Assembly: GCF_017305435.1 (NCBI RefSeq)
Contig: NZ_JAFKIP010000003.1
Coordinates: 496,001-560,000 of the forward strand
Direction: 5' to 3'
DNA: 64,000 bases
Source of the DNA: Microbacterium sp.
GTDB taxonomy: Bacteria > Actinomycetota > Actinomycetes > Actinomycetales > Microbacteriaceae
In this document: positions 44,383 to 54,162 of the stretch, one piece after another
How the letters are laid out: the number at the start of each line of letters is the position of its first letter
Numbering within the stretch: the first letter of the stretch is position 1
Position numbers and translations under genes: made by a program
Notes under the pieces: generated by a model
Databases searched by the model: none
What the model saw: only the letters and a program-made list of their open reading frames with translations
Told to the model about the DNA's origin: nothing

Positions 44383-46434
44383 CTAGATGTCGAGGAAGCG
44401 GACGTCCTTCGCGTTGCGCTGGATGAACCCGCGCCGCGACTCGACGTCTTCGCCCATGAGGATGGAGAAGATCTCGTCCGCGGCGGCCGCGTCGTCGATC
44501 GTCACCTGGCGGAGGGTGCGGGTGTCGGGGTCCATCGTGGTCTCCCACAGTTCCTTGGCGTTCATCTCGCCGAGGCCCTTGTACCGCTGCACGCCGTTGT
44601 CCTTCGGGATGCGCTTGCCGTCTTCGAGGCCGGCGGCGAGGAGCGCGTCGCGCTCCCGGTCGCTGTAGACGTACTCGTGGGCGGAGTTCGACCACTTGAG
44701 GCGGAACAGCGGCGGCATCGCGAGATAGACGTAGCCGGCTTCGATGAGCCCGCGCATGTACCGGAACAGGAGGGTGAGCAGGAGCGTCGTGATGTGCTGG
44801 CCGTCGACGTCGGCATCCGCCATCAGCACGATCTTGTGGTACCGCGCCCGGGAGACATCGAAGTCCTCGCCGATGCCGGTCCCGAACGCCGAGATCATCG
44901 CCTGGATCTCCGCGTTGCCGAGCGCGCGGTCCAGGCGCGCCTTCTCGACGTTGAGGATCTTGCCGCGCAGCGACAGGATCGCCTGCCGCTCGGGGTCGCG
45001 GCCGGAGACCGCGGAGCCGCCGGCCGAGTCGCCCTCCACGAGGAAGATCTCCGAGATCGACGGGTCCTTGCTCGTGCAGTCCTTGAGCTTCTCCGGCATC
45101 GAGAAGGACTCGAACACGCTCTTGCGGCGCGCGGTCTCGCGGGCCTTGCGCGCCGCGAGTCGCGCGGTCGCCGCGTCGATCGCCTTCGTGATGATGCGCT
45201 TGGCCTGTGCGGGGTTGCGGTCGAGCCAATCGGTCAGCTGGTCGCCGACGACCTTCTGCACGAACGCCTTCGCCTCGGTGTTGCCGAGCTTGGTCTTCGT
45301 CTGGCCCTCGAACTGCGGCTCGGAGAGCTTGACGGAGATGACGGCGGTGAGCCCCTCTCGGATGTCCTCACCCGTGAGGTTGTCGTCCTTCTCCTTGAGC
45401 AGGTTGTTCGCGCGTGCGTACTTGTTGATCAGCGTCGTCAGCGCCGCACGGAAGCCCTCCTCGTGCGTGCCGCCCTCGTGCGTGTTGATCGTGTTCGCGA
45501 AGGTGAACACGTTCTCGGTATAGCTCGTCGTCCACTGCATCGCGAGCTCGAGCGAGATGTGGCGCTCCGTGTCCTCCGACTCGACCTCGATGATCTCGTC
45601 GTTGACGATCTCGGCCTTGCGCACCTTGTTGAGGTACTCGACGTAGTCGACGAGACCCCGCTCGTAATGGAAGTCGTCGAAAGGCTGCTTCTCGACCGCC
45701 TGGCCGTCCTCACCGTCGACGACGTACGCGGATGCCGGACGCTCGTCGCGCAGCGTGATCCGCAGTCCCTTGTTCAGGAACGCGGTCTGCTGGAAGCGGG
45801 TGCGCAGCGTGTCGTAGTCGAAGTCGACGGTCTCGAAGATCGTGGCATCCGGCCAGAACGTGATGATCGTGCCGGTCTCGTCGGTCTTCTCGCCCTGTGC
45901 GAGCGGGCCCTGGGGCTTGCCGCCGTCGGCGAAGGTCTGCCGCCAGACGAACCCTTGACGCCGGATCTCGACCTCGAACCGCGTGGAGAGCGCGTTCACG
46001 ACCGATGAGCCGACGCCGTGGAGACCACCGGAGACCGCGTAGCCGCCGCCGCCGAACTTTCCGCCGGCGTGGAGGACCGTCAGCACCACTTCGACGGTCG
46101 ACTTGCTCGGGTCGGAGCCGTGAGGGTCGACGGGGATGCCGCGGCCACGGTCGATCACGCGGACCGCGCCGTCCTCGAGGATCGTCACGTCGACGAGGTC
46201 GTTGTGCCCCGCGAGTGCCTCGTCGACGGAGTTGTCGACGATCTCGTACACGAGGTGGTGGAGACCGCGCTCACCGGTCGAGCCGATGTACATGCCGGGA
46301 CGCTTACGGACGGCCTCGAGGCCTTCGAGCACCTGGATGGCATCGGCCCCGTACTCGTTCTCGACCTTCTTCGCCTGCGCGGGCTGCGTGGTGGGGATGT
46401 CCTCGGGAACGCTGTCGGGGGTATCGGATGTCAT
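44383..46434 (-). CDS. gyrB: DNA gyrase subunit B
   Basis: This 683-residue subunit is of normal length. The GHKL ATPase region ([27 protein letters not shown] and [15 protein letters not shown]) is followed by transducer and TOPRIM domains with EGDSAGGSA and the metal site DADVDGQHI. The quinolone-linked [14 protein letters not shown] segment is intact. A TAGAAT -10 lies upstream at 46495-46500. Confidence 0.97.
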   Translation of the reverse strand: MTSDTPDSVPEDIPTTQPAQAKKVENEYGADAIQVLEGLEAVRKRPGMYIGSTGERGLHHLVYEIVDNSVDEALAGHNDLVDVTILEDGAVRVIDRGRGIPVDPHGSDPSKSTVEVVLTVLHAGGKFGGGGYAVSGGLHGVGSSVVNALSTRFEVEIRRQGFVWRQTFADGGKPQGPLAQGEKTDETGTIITFWPDATIFETVDFDYDTLRTRFQQTAFLNKGLRITLRDERPASAYVVDGEDGQAVEKQPFDDFHYERGLVDYVEYLNKVRKAEIVNDEIIEVESEDTERHISLELAMQWTTSYTENVFTFANTINTHEGGTHEEGFRAALTTLINKYARANNLLKEKDDNLTGEDIREGLTAVISVKLSEPQFEGQTKTKLGNTEAKAFVQKVVGDQLTDWLDRNPAQAKRIITKAIDAATARLAARKARETARRKSVFESFSMPEKLKDCTSKDPSISEIFLVEGDSAGGSAVSGRDPERQAILSLRGKILNVEKARLDRALGNAEIQAMISAFGTGIGEDFDVSRARYHKIVLMADADVDGQHITTLLLTLLFRYMRGLIEAGYVYLAMPPLFRLKWSNSAHEYVYSDRERDALLAAGLEDGKRIPKDNGVQRYKGLGEMNAKELWETTMDPDTRTLRQVTIDDAAAADEIFSILMGEDVESRRGFIQRNAKDVRFLDI

Positions 46435-46494
46435 AGGTTTCGAGCGCTCCTGGCGTGGCGGATGATCGAGGCGCCCGCATTTCGCGGACGTTCC

Positions 46495-46500
46495 ATTCTA
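46495..46500 (-). promoter_or_regulatory. -10 box of gyrB
   Basis: TAGAAT on the minus strand lies in the 143-base gap between dciA and gyrB, about 60 bases before the start codon. The leader contains an AGGAG site 12 bases from the ATG. Confidence 0.5.
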
Positions 46501-46577
46501 TCCGGTTCGCGGTCGGTTTCGTCCGCTGAACGGCCCTGTGGCGCCGTGAAATCGGTCCGGAGGCCGATGGACGTCCC

Positions 46578-47063
46578 TCACCCGTAGGTATCGCGAGGGC
46601 CGCGCCCTGGAACGGCTCTGGGGCCCCATTTCCAGGAGGGGACGTCGGGTCCTACGAAACGGACGTTCTGGACGTTCGCGTCGGGGAAGCGTCGCATCAA
46701 CTGGGTGACGATCTCCGCGCGCATGAGCTGGAGGTTCTTCGCCCATGCCGTCGAATCGCACTGGACGGTGAGGATGCCGCCCTCGAGAGCCACGGGATTC
46801 GCGTGCCGCGCGGTCTCCGCCCCGGTGACCTCTTCCCACTGCAGCACGAGATCCTCACGAGCGAGCTGCGTGTCCCAGCCGGACTGGCGGGTGAGGTCGG
46901 CGAGAGCGTCGCCGAGGCCCTTCGGGTCGCGACCGGGAGCGAACGGCTGCTTGTCCTCGTCGTCGACGGCGCGCTTCCGCCGGCGCCGGGCAGCGCGCGG
47001 CGAGGGCTCGAGGCCGCGCAGACGCAGGTAGGTGCCGACCGTCTCGGGGATGTCATCGGTCAT
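46578..47063 (-). CDS. dciA: DUF721 protein, DciA-like helicase loader
   Basis: This 161-residue protein has a basic N-terminus (RRRRKR) followed by a KH-like DUF721 domain (WEEVTGAETARHANPVALEGGILTVQCDSTAWAKNLQLM). DciA loads the DnaB replicative helicase in bacteria lacking DnaC. I chose ATG 47063, which overlaps the recF stop by 11 bases; ATG 47069 is in frame and also possible. Confidence 0.87.
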   Translation of the reverse strand: MTDDIPETVGTYLRLRGLEPSPRAARRRRKRAVDDEDKQPFAPGRDPKGLGDALADLTRQSGWDTQLAREDLVLQWEEVTGAETARHANPVALEGGILTVQCDSTAWAKNLQLMRAEIVTQLMRRFPDANVQNVRFVGPDVPSWKWGPRAVPGRGPRDTYG

Positions 47064-48285
47064 CGGCATCCCCTTCCTCGGCTGCGATCTCGGCGACGAT
47101 CGTGCCGGCGACGACCCGCACCGTGCGTGCACGCAACGCCGGCGGCACATCGGCTTCGACCGCCGCGGTCACGACGACCTGCTCGTAGCCTTCCACGAGG
47201 GCGGCCAGGCGCGCGCGCCGGTCGGCGTCGAGCTCGGCGAAGACGTCGTCGAGGATGAGGATCGGGTCACCGAGCTGCGACTGTGCGCGCAGGAGCTCGG
47301 CGGACGCCAGACGCAGCGCCAGCGCGACCGACCAGGATTCACCGTGCGATGCATAGCCCTTGACCGGGAGTCCGCGAACGCGCAGCAGCAGATCGTCGCG
47401 GTGCGGGCCGACGAGTGTGAGGCCACGGTCGAGCTCGGAGGCCCGCTTGTCGGCCAGCGCGGAGCGGAACTGCGCCTGGATCTCCGCGGACTGCGAAGCC
47501 GCGGAGGTACGGCGCGGCTCGCCCGTACCGGTCTCTCCGGTCGCGACGCCTGCCGCCGGCGCCTCGAGATCGTCCTCCGGATCGCCGCCCCCGATGGAGA
47601 GGGCCCACTCGAGCTCGGGACGGTGATCCTCCCCGGCGATCGCGGTGTACGCCGCAGCGACCGGCCCGGCGAGATCCGCCGCGAGCGCCAGCCGCGCCCG
47701 GATGATGTCGGTCCCGAGCGCCACGAGCTTGTCGTCCCAGACATCCAGGGTCGACAGGGCGTCACCGCGGATGCCGCGGGCGCGCGCCGACTTGAGCAGC
47801 GCGGTCCGCTGTTTGAGCACCCGGTCGTAGTCGCCGAGCACGCCGGCCATGCGCGGCGCGCGCTGGATGAGGAGCTGATCCGCGAAGCGCCGTCGCGCAG
47901 ACGGATCGGTGCGGACGATCTGCAGATCCTCCGGTGCGAAGAGGACGACCTGCGCGTAGCGGGGCAGCTCGGACGTCTTCACCGGTGCGCCGTTCACGCG
48001 TGCCTTGTTGCTCCCGGTGCGGTTCAGCTGGGATTCCAGCAGGACGCGACGGTCGCCATACGCCAGGCGCATGCGCACGATCGCGGCATCGGCCCCATCG
48101 CGGACCATCGGGGCATCCTGCGAGACGCGATGAGAGCCGAGCGTCGCGAAGTAGCCGATGGCTTCTGCGAGATTCGTCTTGCCTTGGCCGTTGCGGCCGA
48201 CGAAGACGTTCGCGCCGGGGGCGAGGCTCACGTCGGCGACCGCGTAGTTGCGGAAGTCGACGAGACTCAGCTGCTCGACGATCAC
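47053..48285 (-). CDS. recF: DNA replication and repair protein RecF
   Basis: This 410-residue SMC-like ATPase has Walker A GRNGQGKTN, a signature region SHGESWS and Walker B ILILDDVFAELD. It loads RecA at single-strand gaps. It is somewhat longer than typical RecF, with an insert at about 233-270 (GGGDPEDDLEAPAAG to TGEPRRTS) of low complexity. The GTG start lies ten bases after the dnaN stop. Confidence 0.95.
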   Translation of the reverse strand: MIVEQLSLVDFRNYAVADVSLAPGANVFVGRNGQGKTNLAEAIGYFATLGSHRVSQDAPMVRDGADAAIVRMRLAYGDRRVLLESQLNRTGSNKARVNGAPVKTSELPRYAQVVLFAPEDLQIVRTDPSARRRFADQLLIQRAPRMAGVLGDYDRVLKQRTALLKSARARGIRGDALSTLDVWDDKLVALGTDIIRARLALAADLAGPVAAAYTAIAGEDHRPELEWALSIGGGDPEDDLEAPAAGVATGETGTGEPRRTSAASQSAEIQAQFRSALADKRASELDRGLTLVGPHRDDLLLRVRGLPVKGYASHGESWSVALALRLASAELLRAQSQLGDPILILDDVFAELDADRRARLAALVEGYEQVVVTAAVEADVPPALRARTVRVVAGTIVAEIAAEEGDADDR

Positions 48286-48295
48286 CGGAACGGGG

Positions 48296-49438
48296 TCAGC
48301 GCAGGAGCAGGTTCGGCTGCAGCAGGTACTTGAAGCTCTCGGGGGTTCCGGACGTCTGCGGCGTGATGAGGACGGGGCTCAGCTTGTTGGCGTTGTCGCT
48401 CGAGGTGAACGTGATGCGGGCGAACTCGCTCTTGACCGCGCCCAGGGCTTCGAGGAGGTACTGCGGGTTGAGACCCAGCGTGACCTCTTCTCCCGTGAGG
48501 GTCGCGTCGACCGACTCGGTGGCACGCGCCTGCTCGGTGCCCGCGGCATCCATCGAGACACCGTCCTCGGTGAATGTGAACCGCAGGGGCGCCGACCGGT
48601 CCAGCACGAGCGAGACGCGCCGCACGGCCTCGGCGAGGTCGGCCGTGCCGACGACCGCGTAGTGGTCGGTCTGCTCGGGGAAGAGGCGCCGCACGGGCGG
48701 GAAATTGCCCTTGATCAGGAGGGACGTGACCGTCTTGTTGCCCGAGGTGAAGGCGATGATCTCGCGGTCTCCCGATCCCGAGAACGACACCTGGATGTCG
48801 CCCGAGTGCGCGAAGGTCTTTCCGACCTCGGTGAGCGTGCGCGCCGGCACGAGGGCCGTGGTGGACTCGTCGCCGGCCACGGTGCCACCGTCCCACTGCA
48901 CGTCGCGAAGGGCGACGCGGTAGCGGTCGGTCGCGACGAGGCTCAGCGACGTCCCCGCCACCTCGAGCTGCACGCCCGTGAGGACGGGAGTGACGTCGTC
49001 GCGCGACGCGGCGAACGCGACCTGCGAGATCGCCGTCGCGAAATCGTCCGCGGGTACGAGACCGGACTCCCCGGAGACTTCCGGGATCGCGGGGTATTCC
49101 TGCACCGGCATCGAAGCCAGGGTGAACCGTGCCGAGCCGCACGTGAGGAGGATGCCGTCGTCCTCGGTGACCTCGATCTGGATCGGTGCGTTCGGCAGCC
49201 GGCTCGCGATCTCGGAGAGCAGCCGGCCGTGGACGAGGATCGTGCCGGGCTCGTCGACGGTCGCCTCGATCGTCGTGCGTGCGGAGGCCTCGTAGTCGAA
49301 CGCCGCGAGCGACAGACCCTCGTCGGAGGCCTCGATCAGCACGCCCGCGAGGATCGGCTGCGGGTTGCGCTGCGGCAGGAGCTTGACGACGAATGACACG
49401 GCCTCGCTGAAGACGTCGCGATTCACGTGGAACTTCAC
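48296..49438 (-). CDS. dnaN: DNA polymerase III beta subunit (sliding clamp)
   Basis: This is a 380-residue three-domain clamp that encircles DNA and holds the polymerase. It begins with KFHVNRDVFSEAVSFVVKLLPQRNPQPILAGVLIEA and ends with the usual short strand and hydrophobic-pocket residues. The GTG start at 49438 borders the oriC interval. It is followed closely by recF and dciA. Confidence 0.97.
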   Translation of the reverse strand: MKFHVNRDVFSEAVSFVVKLLPQRNPQPILAGVLIEASDEGLSLAAFDYEASARTTIEATVDEPGTILVHGRLLSEIASRLPNAPIQIEVTEDDGILLTCGSARFTLASMPVQEYPAIPEVSGESGLVPADDFATAISQVAFAASRDDVTPVLTGVQLEVAGTSLSLVATDRYRVALRDVQWDGGTVAGDESTTALVPARTLTEVGKTFAHSGDIQVSFSGSGDREIIAFTSGNKTVTSLLIKGNFPPVRRLFPEQTDHYAVVGTADLAEAVRRVSLVLDRSAPLRFTFTEDGVSMDAAGTEQARATESVDATLTGEEVTLGLNPQYLLEALGAVKSEFARITFTSSDNANKLSPVLITPQTSGTPESFKYLLQPNLLLR

Positions 49439-49858
49439 TGTGGCTCCCTGGGGGTCGGCTCGGGCGTCTCCATGCTAGTGCCCGGTCTCGTGATTCTCGC
49501 AGGGGAGCTTCTGCGTCGGGCGTCCCGCCGACCTGGTGATCGAATCGGATTCTCTGAGATGGTTCTCTGTCATGGTGTTAACAGCTGTGGAAAGTGTGGA
49601 TAACCTCGTCGATCCCTCTCGTTGAGCGGGAACCACACGTCTGTAAGTTGTGAGCGGGCTGCGGATGCCCGTGTGCGAGCGGGATGCGGGCATGCCGCAC
49701 GTGCGGTCGATCATCCACAGTGAGGACGGATTCGCCCACAGGCATCCCGATTCGACGGGTAGTTATCCACAGGCTCTCCACACTGTGAAGAACGCGCATG
49801 ATTGAGCACACCGTTGCCTGGTGTCAAGTCGCGGGCGGTGCGATCGCCCGGCGAGAGG
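49439..49858. other. oriC: Replication origin oriC between dnaA and dnaN
   Basis: This 420-base gene-free interval has two perfect DnaA boxes: TGTGGATAA at 49595-49603 and TTATCCACA at 49763-49771, in opposite orientations. Near matches are TCATCCACA at 49711-49719, TGTGGAAAG at 49586-49594 and TCGCCCACA at 49732-49740. The segment 49540-49585 (ATCGAATCGGATTCTCTGAGATGG, then GTGTTAACAG) is AT-richer than its surroundings and is the best unwinding candidate. The position is the standard oriC site of actinobacteria. Confidence 0.85.
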
Positions 49859-51325
49859 TCATCGCGAGACGCGGCCGAGCTGCGTCGTGATCTCCGAGAC
49901 CTGGTTGTAGATCGAGCGGCGCTCCTTCATGAGCTCCGCGATCTTCTTGCATGCGTACATCACGGTCGTGTGATCCCGGTTCCCGAAGAGCTGACCGATC
50001 TTGGGCAGGGACAGGTTCGTCCGCTCGCGACAGAGGTACATCGCGATCTGTCGCGCCGTGGCGACCGACTGCGAGCGACTGGAGCCGTAGAGATCGTCGA
50101 CCGACAGTCGGAAGTACTGGGCCGTCGCGGCGATGATGTCTGTCGGCAGGATGACGCCCGCATCGTCGGTGTCGACGATGTCCCGGAGCACGGTCTGAGC
50201 GAGGGCGATGTCGAGCGTCGAGCGGTTGAGGCTCGCGAACGCGGACACCCGGATGAGGGCGCCTTCGAGTTCGCGGATGTTGCTGGAGACCTTGGTCGCG
50301 ATGTACTCGAGCACCTCGTCGGGTACGAGCAGGCGTTCGGACTGCGCTTTCTTGCGGAGGATCGCGATGCGCGTCTCCAGGTCGGGCGCCTGCACGTCGG
50401 TGATGAGACCCCACTCGAACCGGCTGCGCATGCGGTCTTCGAAGCCCGTGAGGTGGCGGGGCGGGACGTCACTCGTGATGACGACCTGCTTGTCGTGGTC
50501 GTGCAGGGTGTTGAACGTGTGGAAGAAGGCTTCCTGCGTCTCGGCCTTCCCCTGCAGGAACTGGATGTCGTCGATCATGAGGATGTCGACGTCGCGGTAG
50601 CGCGCTTGGAAGGCCGAACCCCGGTTGTTGGCGATCGAGTTGATGAAGTCGTTCGTGAACTCTTCGCTCGAGACGTACCTCACGCGGATGCCGCTGTACA
50701 GGCTGAGCGCGTAGTCGCCGATCGCGTGCAGGAGGTGCGTCTTGCCGAGGCCCGAGTCGCCGTAGATGAAGAGCGGGTTGTACGCCTTGGCCGGCGCTTC
50801 CGCGACCGCGACGGCGGCCGCGTGCGCGAAGCGGTTCGACTGGCCGATGACGAAGTTGTCGAACGAGTACTTCGGGTTCAACCGGGTGTCGTTGCGCGAG
50901 GTGCCGGGGGCGATGTCGGGTCCGTCGTCGGAGCCGGGGCGTGAGATCGGCGCGGGGGCGAGTGTTCCGGACAGCGGTGCCGTGCCATCCGGGTGCGCAC
51001 CGACCCCGTTCGAGGTCTGGACCGGGATCGGCGCCGTCAGGTGCGCATCGGCGAGCTCGGGATTCACGACGACCCGGAAAGAGGTCGCGCTCGGTTCGGC
51101 CTCGGCGCGGGCGAGGGCCTCCATGATGGGGGCGCGCAGGCGCTTGTTGAGCTGTGCCGCGGTGAGGTCGTTGGGCACGTCGAGGTAGAGGGTTCCACTC
51201 ATCACGCCCTGCGCGACGGCGAGGCTGAGAAAGCCCTGCATCTGCGGCGTCACGCGCTCATCGGCATCCAGCAGGGCGCGCGCAGCGGTCCAGACCGGAA
51301 CATCCGGAACGTCGTGCTGAGACAT
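49859..51325 (-). CDS. dnaA: Chromosomal replication initiator DnaA
   Basis: This 488-residue protein has domain I to about residue 85, a Pro-rich domain II to 148 and a AAA+ domain III. Walker A is GDSGLGKT (189-196) and Walker B is DILMIDD. Domain IV contains the DnaA-box reading motif [15 protein letters not shown]. It binds the boxes in oriC and in its own promoter (51335-51443) to start replication. Confidence 0.97.
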   Translation of the reverse strand: MSQHDVPDVPVWTAARALLDADERVTPQMQGFLSLAVAQGVMSGTLYLDVPNDLTAAQLNKRLRAPIMEALARAEAEPSATSFRVVVNPELADAHLTAPIPVQTSNGVGAHPDGTAPLSGTLAPAPISRPGSDDGPDIAPGTSRNDTRLNPKYSFDNFVIGQSNRFAHAAAVAVAEAPAKAYNPLFIYGDSGLGKTHLLHAIGDYALSLYSGIRVRYVSSEEFTNDFINSIANNRGSAFQARYRDVDILMIDDIQFLQGKAETQEAFFHTFNTLHDHDKQVVITSDVPPRHLTGFEDRMRSRFEWGLITDVQAPDLETRIAILRKKAQSERLLVPDEVLEYIATKVSSNIRELEGALIRVSAFASLNRSTLDIALAQTVLRDIVDTDDAGVILPTDIIAATAQYFRLSVDDLYGSSRSQSVATARQIAMYLCRERTNLSLPKIGQLFGNRDHTTVMYACKKIAELMKERRSIYNQVSEITTQLGRVSR

Positions 51326-51587
51326 GCAACCCCCTGTGGATAACTACCCGAGCCACGGTAGTCAGCGACCCCGTCGAGGGCAAAATCCACTGTAGTTCCG
51401 GCCCGCGTGTCCCTGCCAGTGCTCATCCACAGGCGGTGGATAATATCCCTTCGGTCCCTGTCGGTTTGAGGTCTGGGGCGACTCGACGTATCCTCAGTAG
51501 GTTGACTTATGCCCACCTGGGCAGTCCCCTGTACCTGTGTCCCCGGTCTAGAGCGTTCGGGTGACCCGCCGATCCGGAGTGATCCAC
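51326..51587. promoter_or_regulatory. dnaA/rpmH divergent promoter with DnaA boxes
   Basis: One perfect DnaA box TGTGGATAA (51335-51343) lies ten bases from the dnaA start. A facing pair, TCATCCACA (51423-51431) and GGTGGATAA (51435-51443), is one mismatch from consensus on each side. They should give DnaA autoregulation. The same interval must hold the rpmH promoter; no single -10 stands out. Confidence 0.7.
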
Positions 51588-51725
51588 ATGAGCAAGCGCA
51601 CGTTCCAGCCCAACAACCGCCGCCGCGCCAAGAAGCACGGCTTCCGTGCCCGCATGCGCACGCGTGCCGGCCGTTCGATCCTGTCGGCGCGCCGCGCCAA
51701 GGGTCGTACCGAGCTCTCGGCCTGA
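51588..51725 (+). CDS. rpmH: 50S ribosomal protein L34
   Basis: This is a 45-residue basic protein ([19 protein letters not shown], ending TELSA) of the large ribosomal subunit. It matches L34 over its full length. A GGAG site lies ten bases upstream. It starts the rpmH-rnpA-yidD-yidC-jag-rsmG group. Confidence 0.97.
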   Translation: MSKRTFQPNNRRRAKKHGFRARMRTRAGRSILSARRAKGRTELSA

Positions 51726-51735
51726 CCTCCTCGCG

Positions 51736-52086
51736 GTGCTGGCGCGCGGGAATCGCATCACCCGCGGGGCGGAGTACAAAGCCGTCGTCCGCGGTGGGTC
51801 CCGTTGCGCCGGTCCGCACACGGTGACGTACGTGGTCACCTCCTCCGCGTCGTCGCCGAGCGACCGCCCGGCACGTTTCGGCTTCATCGTGAGCAAACAG
51901 GTGGGCTCGGCCGTGACCCGCAACACCGTCCGGCGTCGGCTGAAGGCCGTCTGCGCCGAAGCCCTGCCGAATGTCGCCGCCGGCGCGGACGTCGTGATCC
52001 GCGCGTTGCCGTCCGCGGCATCCGCCGACTTCGCCGCTCTGCGCTCGGAAGTCGTCCGCTGCTTGACCAGGCGAGCGGCCGCGTGA
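51736..52086 (+). CDS. rnpA: Ribonuclease P protein component
   Basis: This 116-residue protein helps the catalytic RNA process tRNA 5' ends. It has the RNP motif RNTVRRRLK and a basic fold with FGFIVSKQVGSAVTRN. I chose GTG 51736, ten bases after rpmH; homologues begin MLARxNRI-like. There is no strong ribosome site, so coupling to rpmH is likely. The stop overlaps yidD (GTGA). Confidence 0.93.
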   Translation: MLARGNRITRGAEYKAVVRGGSRCAGPHTVTYVVTSSASSPSDRPARFGFIVSKQVGSAVTRNTVRRRLKAVCAEALPNVAAGADVVIRALPSAASADFAALRSEVVRCLTRRAAA

Positions 52087-52469
52087 GCGTCACGACGCTG
52101 CCGTCCTATTCCCTCGGGACCGGCCGCTTCATGGCATCCGACCTCCTGGGCGCGGTTCCGCTGCTGCCCCGCAACGCGGGCCTTGCGCTCCTGCACGGGT
52201 ATCGGGCGACGATCTCGCATGTCTACGGCGACGTCTGCAAGTACTACCCGTCGTGCTCGGCATACGCGGTCGGCGCCGTCCAGCAGCACGGGCTGATCAA
52301 GGGCTCTGCTCTCACCGCCGCGCGTCTCGCGCGCTGCCATCCTTGGGCACGCGGAGGCGTCGACGACGTCCCGCTGCACCGCAGTTTCCGACACGAGCTG
52401 ACCCCGCACGGTTTCGTCGTGCCCTCCACTGACGGCCTGCCCGCGGGTACGTCGCCCAGAAAGGACTGA
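52083..52469 (+). CDS. yidD: Membrane protein insertion efficiency factor YidD
   Basis: This 128-residue protein contains the YidD core YPSCSAYAVGAVQQHGLIKG, with the preceding LLHGYRATISHVYGDVCKY and the downstream RLARCHPWARGGVDDVP. It assists YidC-dependent insertion. It is longer than usual at both ends. The GTG overlaps rnpA by four bases and the gene ends three bases before yidC. Confidence 0.92.
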   Translation: MSVTTLPSYSLGTGRFMASDLLGAVPLLPRNAGLALLHGYRATISHVYGDVCKYYPSCSAYAVGAVQQHGLIKGSALTAARLARCHPWARGGVDDVPLHRSFRHELTPHGFVVPSTDGLPAGTSPRKD

Positions 52470-52472
52470 TCC

Positions 52473-53591
52473 GTGCTGGATCTTCTGTACCGCGCCGCCG
52501 CCACGCCCACCCCGGTGGTGCCGACGCCGACCACGCCGATGCCGGGCACCAGCCTGGACTTCTTCAGCGCGATCATGTGGCCGTTCAAGTGGATCGTCGA
52601 GGCGATCCTCGTGTTCTGGCACTGGATCTTCACCACCGTGGGTCTGCCGGCGGATGCCGGTCTGACCTGGGTGCTGTCGATCATCGGTCTCGTGGTGGTC
52701 GTGCGTTCCGCGCTCATCCCGCTGTTCGTGCGGCAGATCAAGAGCCAGCGCAAGATGATGGAAATCGCCCCTGAACTGCGGAAAGTTCAGGAGAAGTACC
52801 GCGGTAAGAAGGATCAGCTGTCGCGCGAGGCGATGAGCCGCGAGACGATGGCGCTCTACAAGAAGCACGGCACCACGCCCGTGTCGAGCTGCCTGCCCCT
52901 GCTCGTGCAGATGCCGATCCTGCTCGGTATGTTCTACACGCTCTCCGACGTGAAGAAGCACGCGGAGTGGGGCATGGGCGGTGTCGGCCTTCTCAGCAAG
53001 GACCTCACCTGGCAGTTCTACGAGGCCAAGCTCTTCGGCGTCGCTCCCCTGCACACAAGCCTCACCGAGGCCGTCGGCCAGAAGCCGGACGGCTGGGAGG
53101 CGACGGTCGCGATTCTCGTGATTCTCGTGATCCTCATGATCGCGTCGCAGTTCATCACGCAGCTGCAGATCATCTCGAAGAACCTCTCCCCCGAGGCCAA
53201 GACCGGCCAGGCCTACCAGATGCAGCGCATCATGCTCTACATCCTGCCGCTCGCCTTCATCTTCTCGGGTGTGTTCTTCCCGCTCGGCGTCGTCCTCTAC
53301 TGGTTCACGTCCAACATCTGGACGATGGTGCAGCAGTTCCTCGTTATCCGGAACCTCCCCACGCCGGGCTCGGATGCGGCGAAGGCGCGTGAGGAGCGCT
53401 TGGCGCGAAAGGGCAAGGCCCTGGATGCCTCGGGCAAGGTGATCCCGATGGAGAAGTACGAGGCCGAGCAGAAGCGTCTGTACGAAGAGGCGCAGAAGGC
53501 CAAGGCGGAGGCGCCGAAGCGGCAGCAGCCGGTCAGCAAGCAGCGTGCGAAGAAGCAGGCACAGAAGAACAAGCCGCAGGACGAGTCCTGA
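52473..53591 (+). CDS. yidC: Membrane protein insertase YidC
   Basis: This 372-residue Oxa1/YidC protein has about five membrane helices, among them TWVLSIIGLVVVVRSALIPLFV (with the conserved Arg in the hydrophilic groove) and LPLLVQMPILLGMFYTL. The C-terminal tail is Lys/Ala/Gln-rich and could contact the ribosome. It inserts membrane proteins alone or with SecYEG. The GTG start follows an AGAAAGGA site. Confidence 0.95.
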   Translation: MLDLLYRAAATPTPVVPTPTTPMPGTSLDFFSAIMWPFKWIVEAILVFWHWIFTTVGLPADAGLTWVLSIIGLVVVVRSALIPLFVRQIKSQRKMMEIAPELRKVQEKYRGKKDQLSREAMSRETMALYKKHGTTPVSSCLPLLVQMPILLGMFYTLSDVKKHAEWGMGGVGLLSKDLTWQFYEAKLFGVAPLHTSLTEAVGQKPDGWEATVAILVILVILMIASQFITQLQIISKNLSPEAKTGQAYQMQRIMLYILPLAFIFSGVFFPLGVVLYWFTSNIWTMVQQFLVIRNLPTPGSDAAKAREERLARKGKALDASGKVIPMEKYEAEQKRLYEEAQKAKAEAPKRQQPVSKQRAKKQAQKNKPQDES

Positions 53592-53609
53592 ACGGGCGGG
53601 AGAAGGACC

Positions 53610-54134
53610 ATGAGTAACACGACTGACCAGGCCGGAACGGACTCCGTTCCCGTTGCTGAGGGTGCGTCGACGAGCGTCGAGCAGCTCGAGCAGGAGGGCG
53701 ATATCGCGGCCGACTACCTCGAGGGCCTTCTCGACATCGCTGACATCGACGGCGACCTCACCCTCGATGTGCGAGCGGGCCGCGCGTATGTGTCGGTCGA
53801 GAACGACGATGAGGACGCGCTCACGCTGATCTCATCGCCGGACACCGTCCAGGCGTTGCAGGAGCTCACGCGCATCGCGGTGCAGACGCAGACCGGGCGG
53901 TTCTCGCGGTTGATCCTGGATGTCGGTGGTTCGCGCGACGCGCGTCAGCGTCAGCTCGAGAAGCTGGTGGATCGTGCCATCGCCCGTCTCGACGAGGGGG
54001 CGTCGCAGGCATCCCTGCCGGCGATGTCGAGCTACGAGCGCAAGCTGGTCCACGACGTCGTCGCCGCGCGCGGGCTCGTGTCCGAGTCCTACGGCGAGGG
54101 CGCCGATCGGCACACGGTGATTCGCCGCGGCTGA
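53610..54134 (+). CDS. jag: Jag-like KH/R3H RNA-binding protein
   Basis: This is a 174-residue protein. An acidic N-terminus (about 40 residues) precedes a KH-like fold (YLEGLLDIADIDGDLTLDVRAG to LQELTRIAVQTQTG) and a C-terminal R3H domain with YERKLVHDVVAARG. The N-terminal 'Jag' domain of Firmicute members is missing, as is normal in actinobacteria. The role, probably with YidC or in RNA binding, is not settled. Confidence 0.9.
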   Translation: MSNTTDQAGTDSVPVAEGASTSVEQLEQEGDIAADYLEGLLDIADIDGDLTLDVRAGRAYVSVENDDEDALTLISSPDTVQALQELTRIAVQTQTGRFSRLILDVGGSRDARQRQLEKLVDRAIARLDEGASQASLPAMSSYERKLVHDVVAARGLVSESYGEGADRHTVIRRG

Positions 54135-54142
54135 TGCCGGGC

Positions 54143-54156
54143 GTTTCACGTGAAAC
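54143..54156. other. parS site 1
   Basis: GTTTCACGTGAAAC, the perfect 14-bp ParB binding site, lies seven bases before the rsmG start. It is the only one of the seven not linked to a palindromic repeat. Confidence 0.9.
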
Positions 54157-54162
54157 ATCGCG

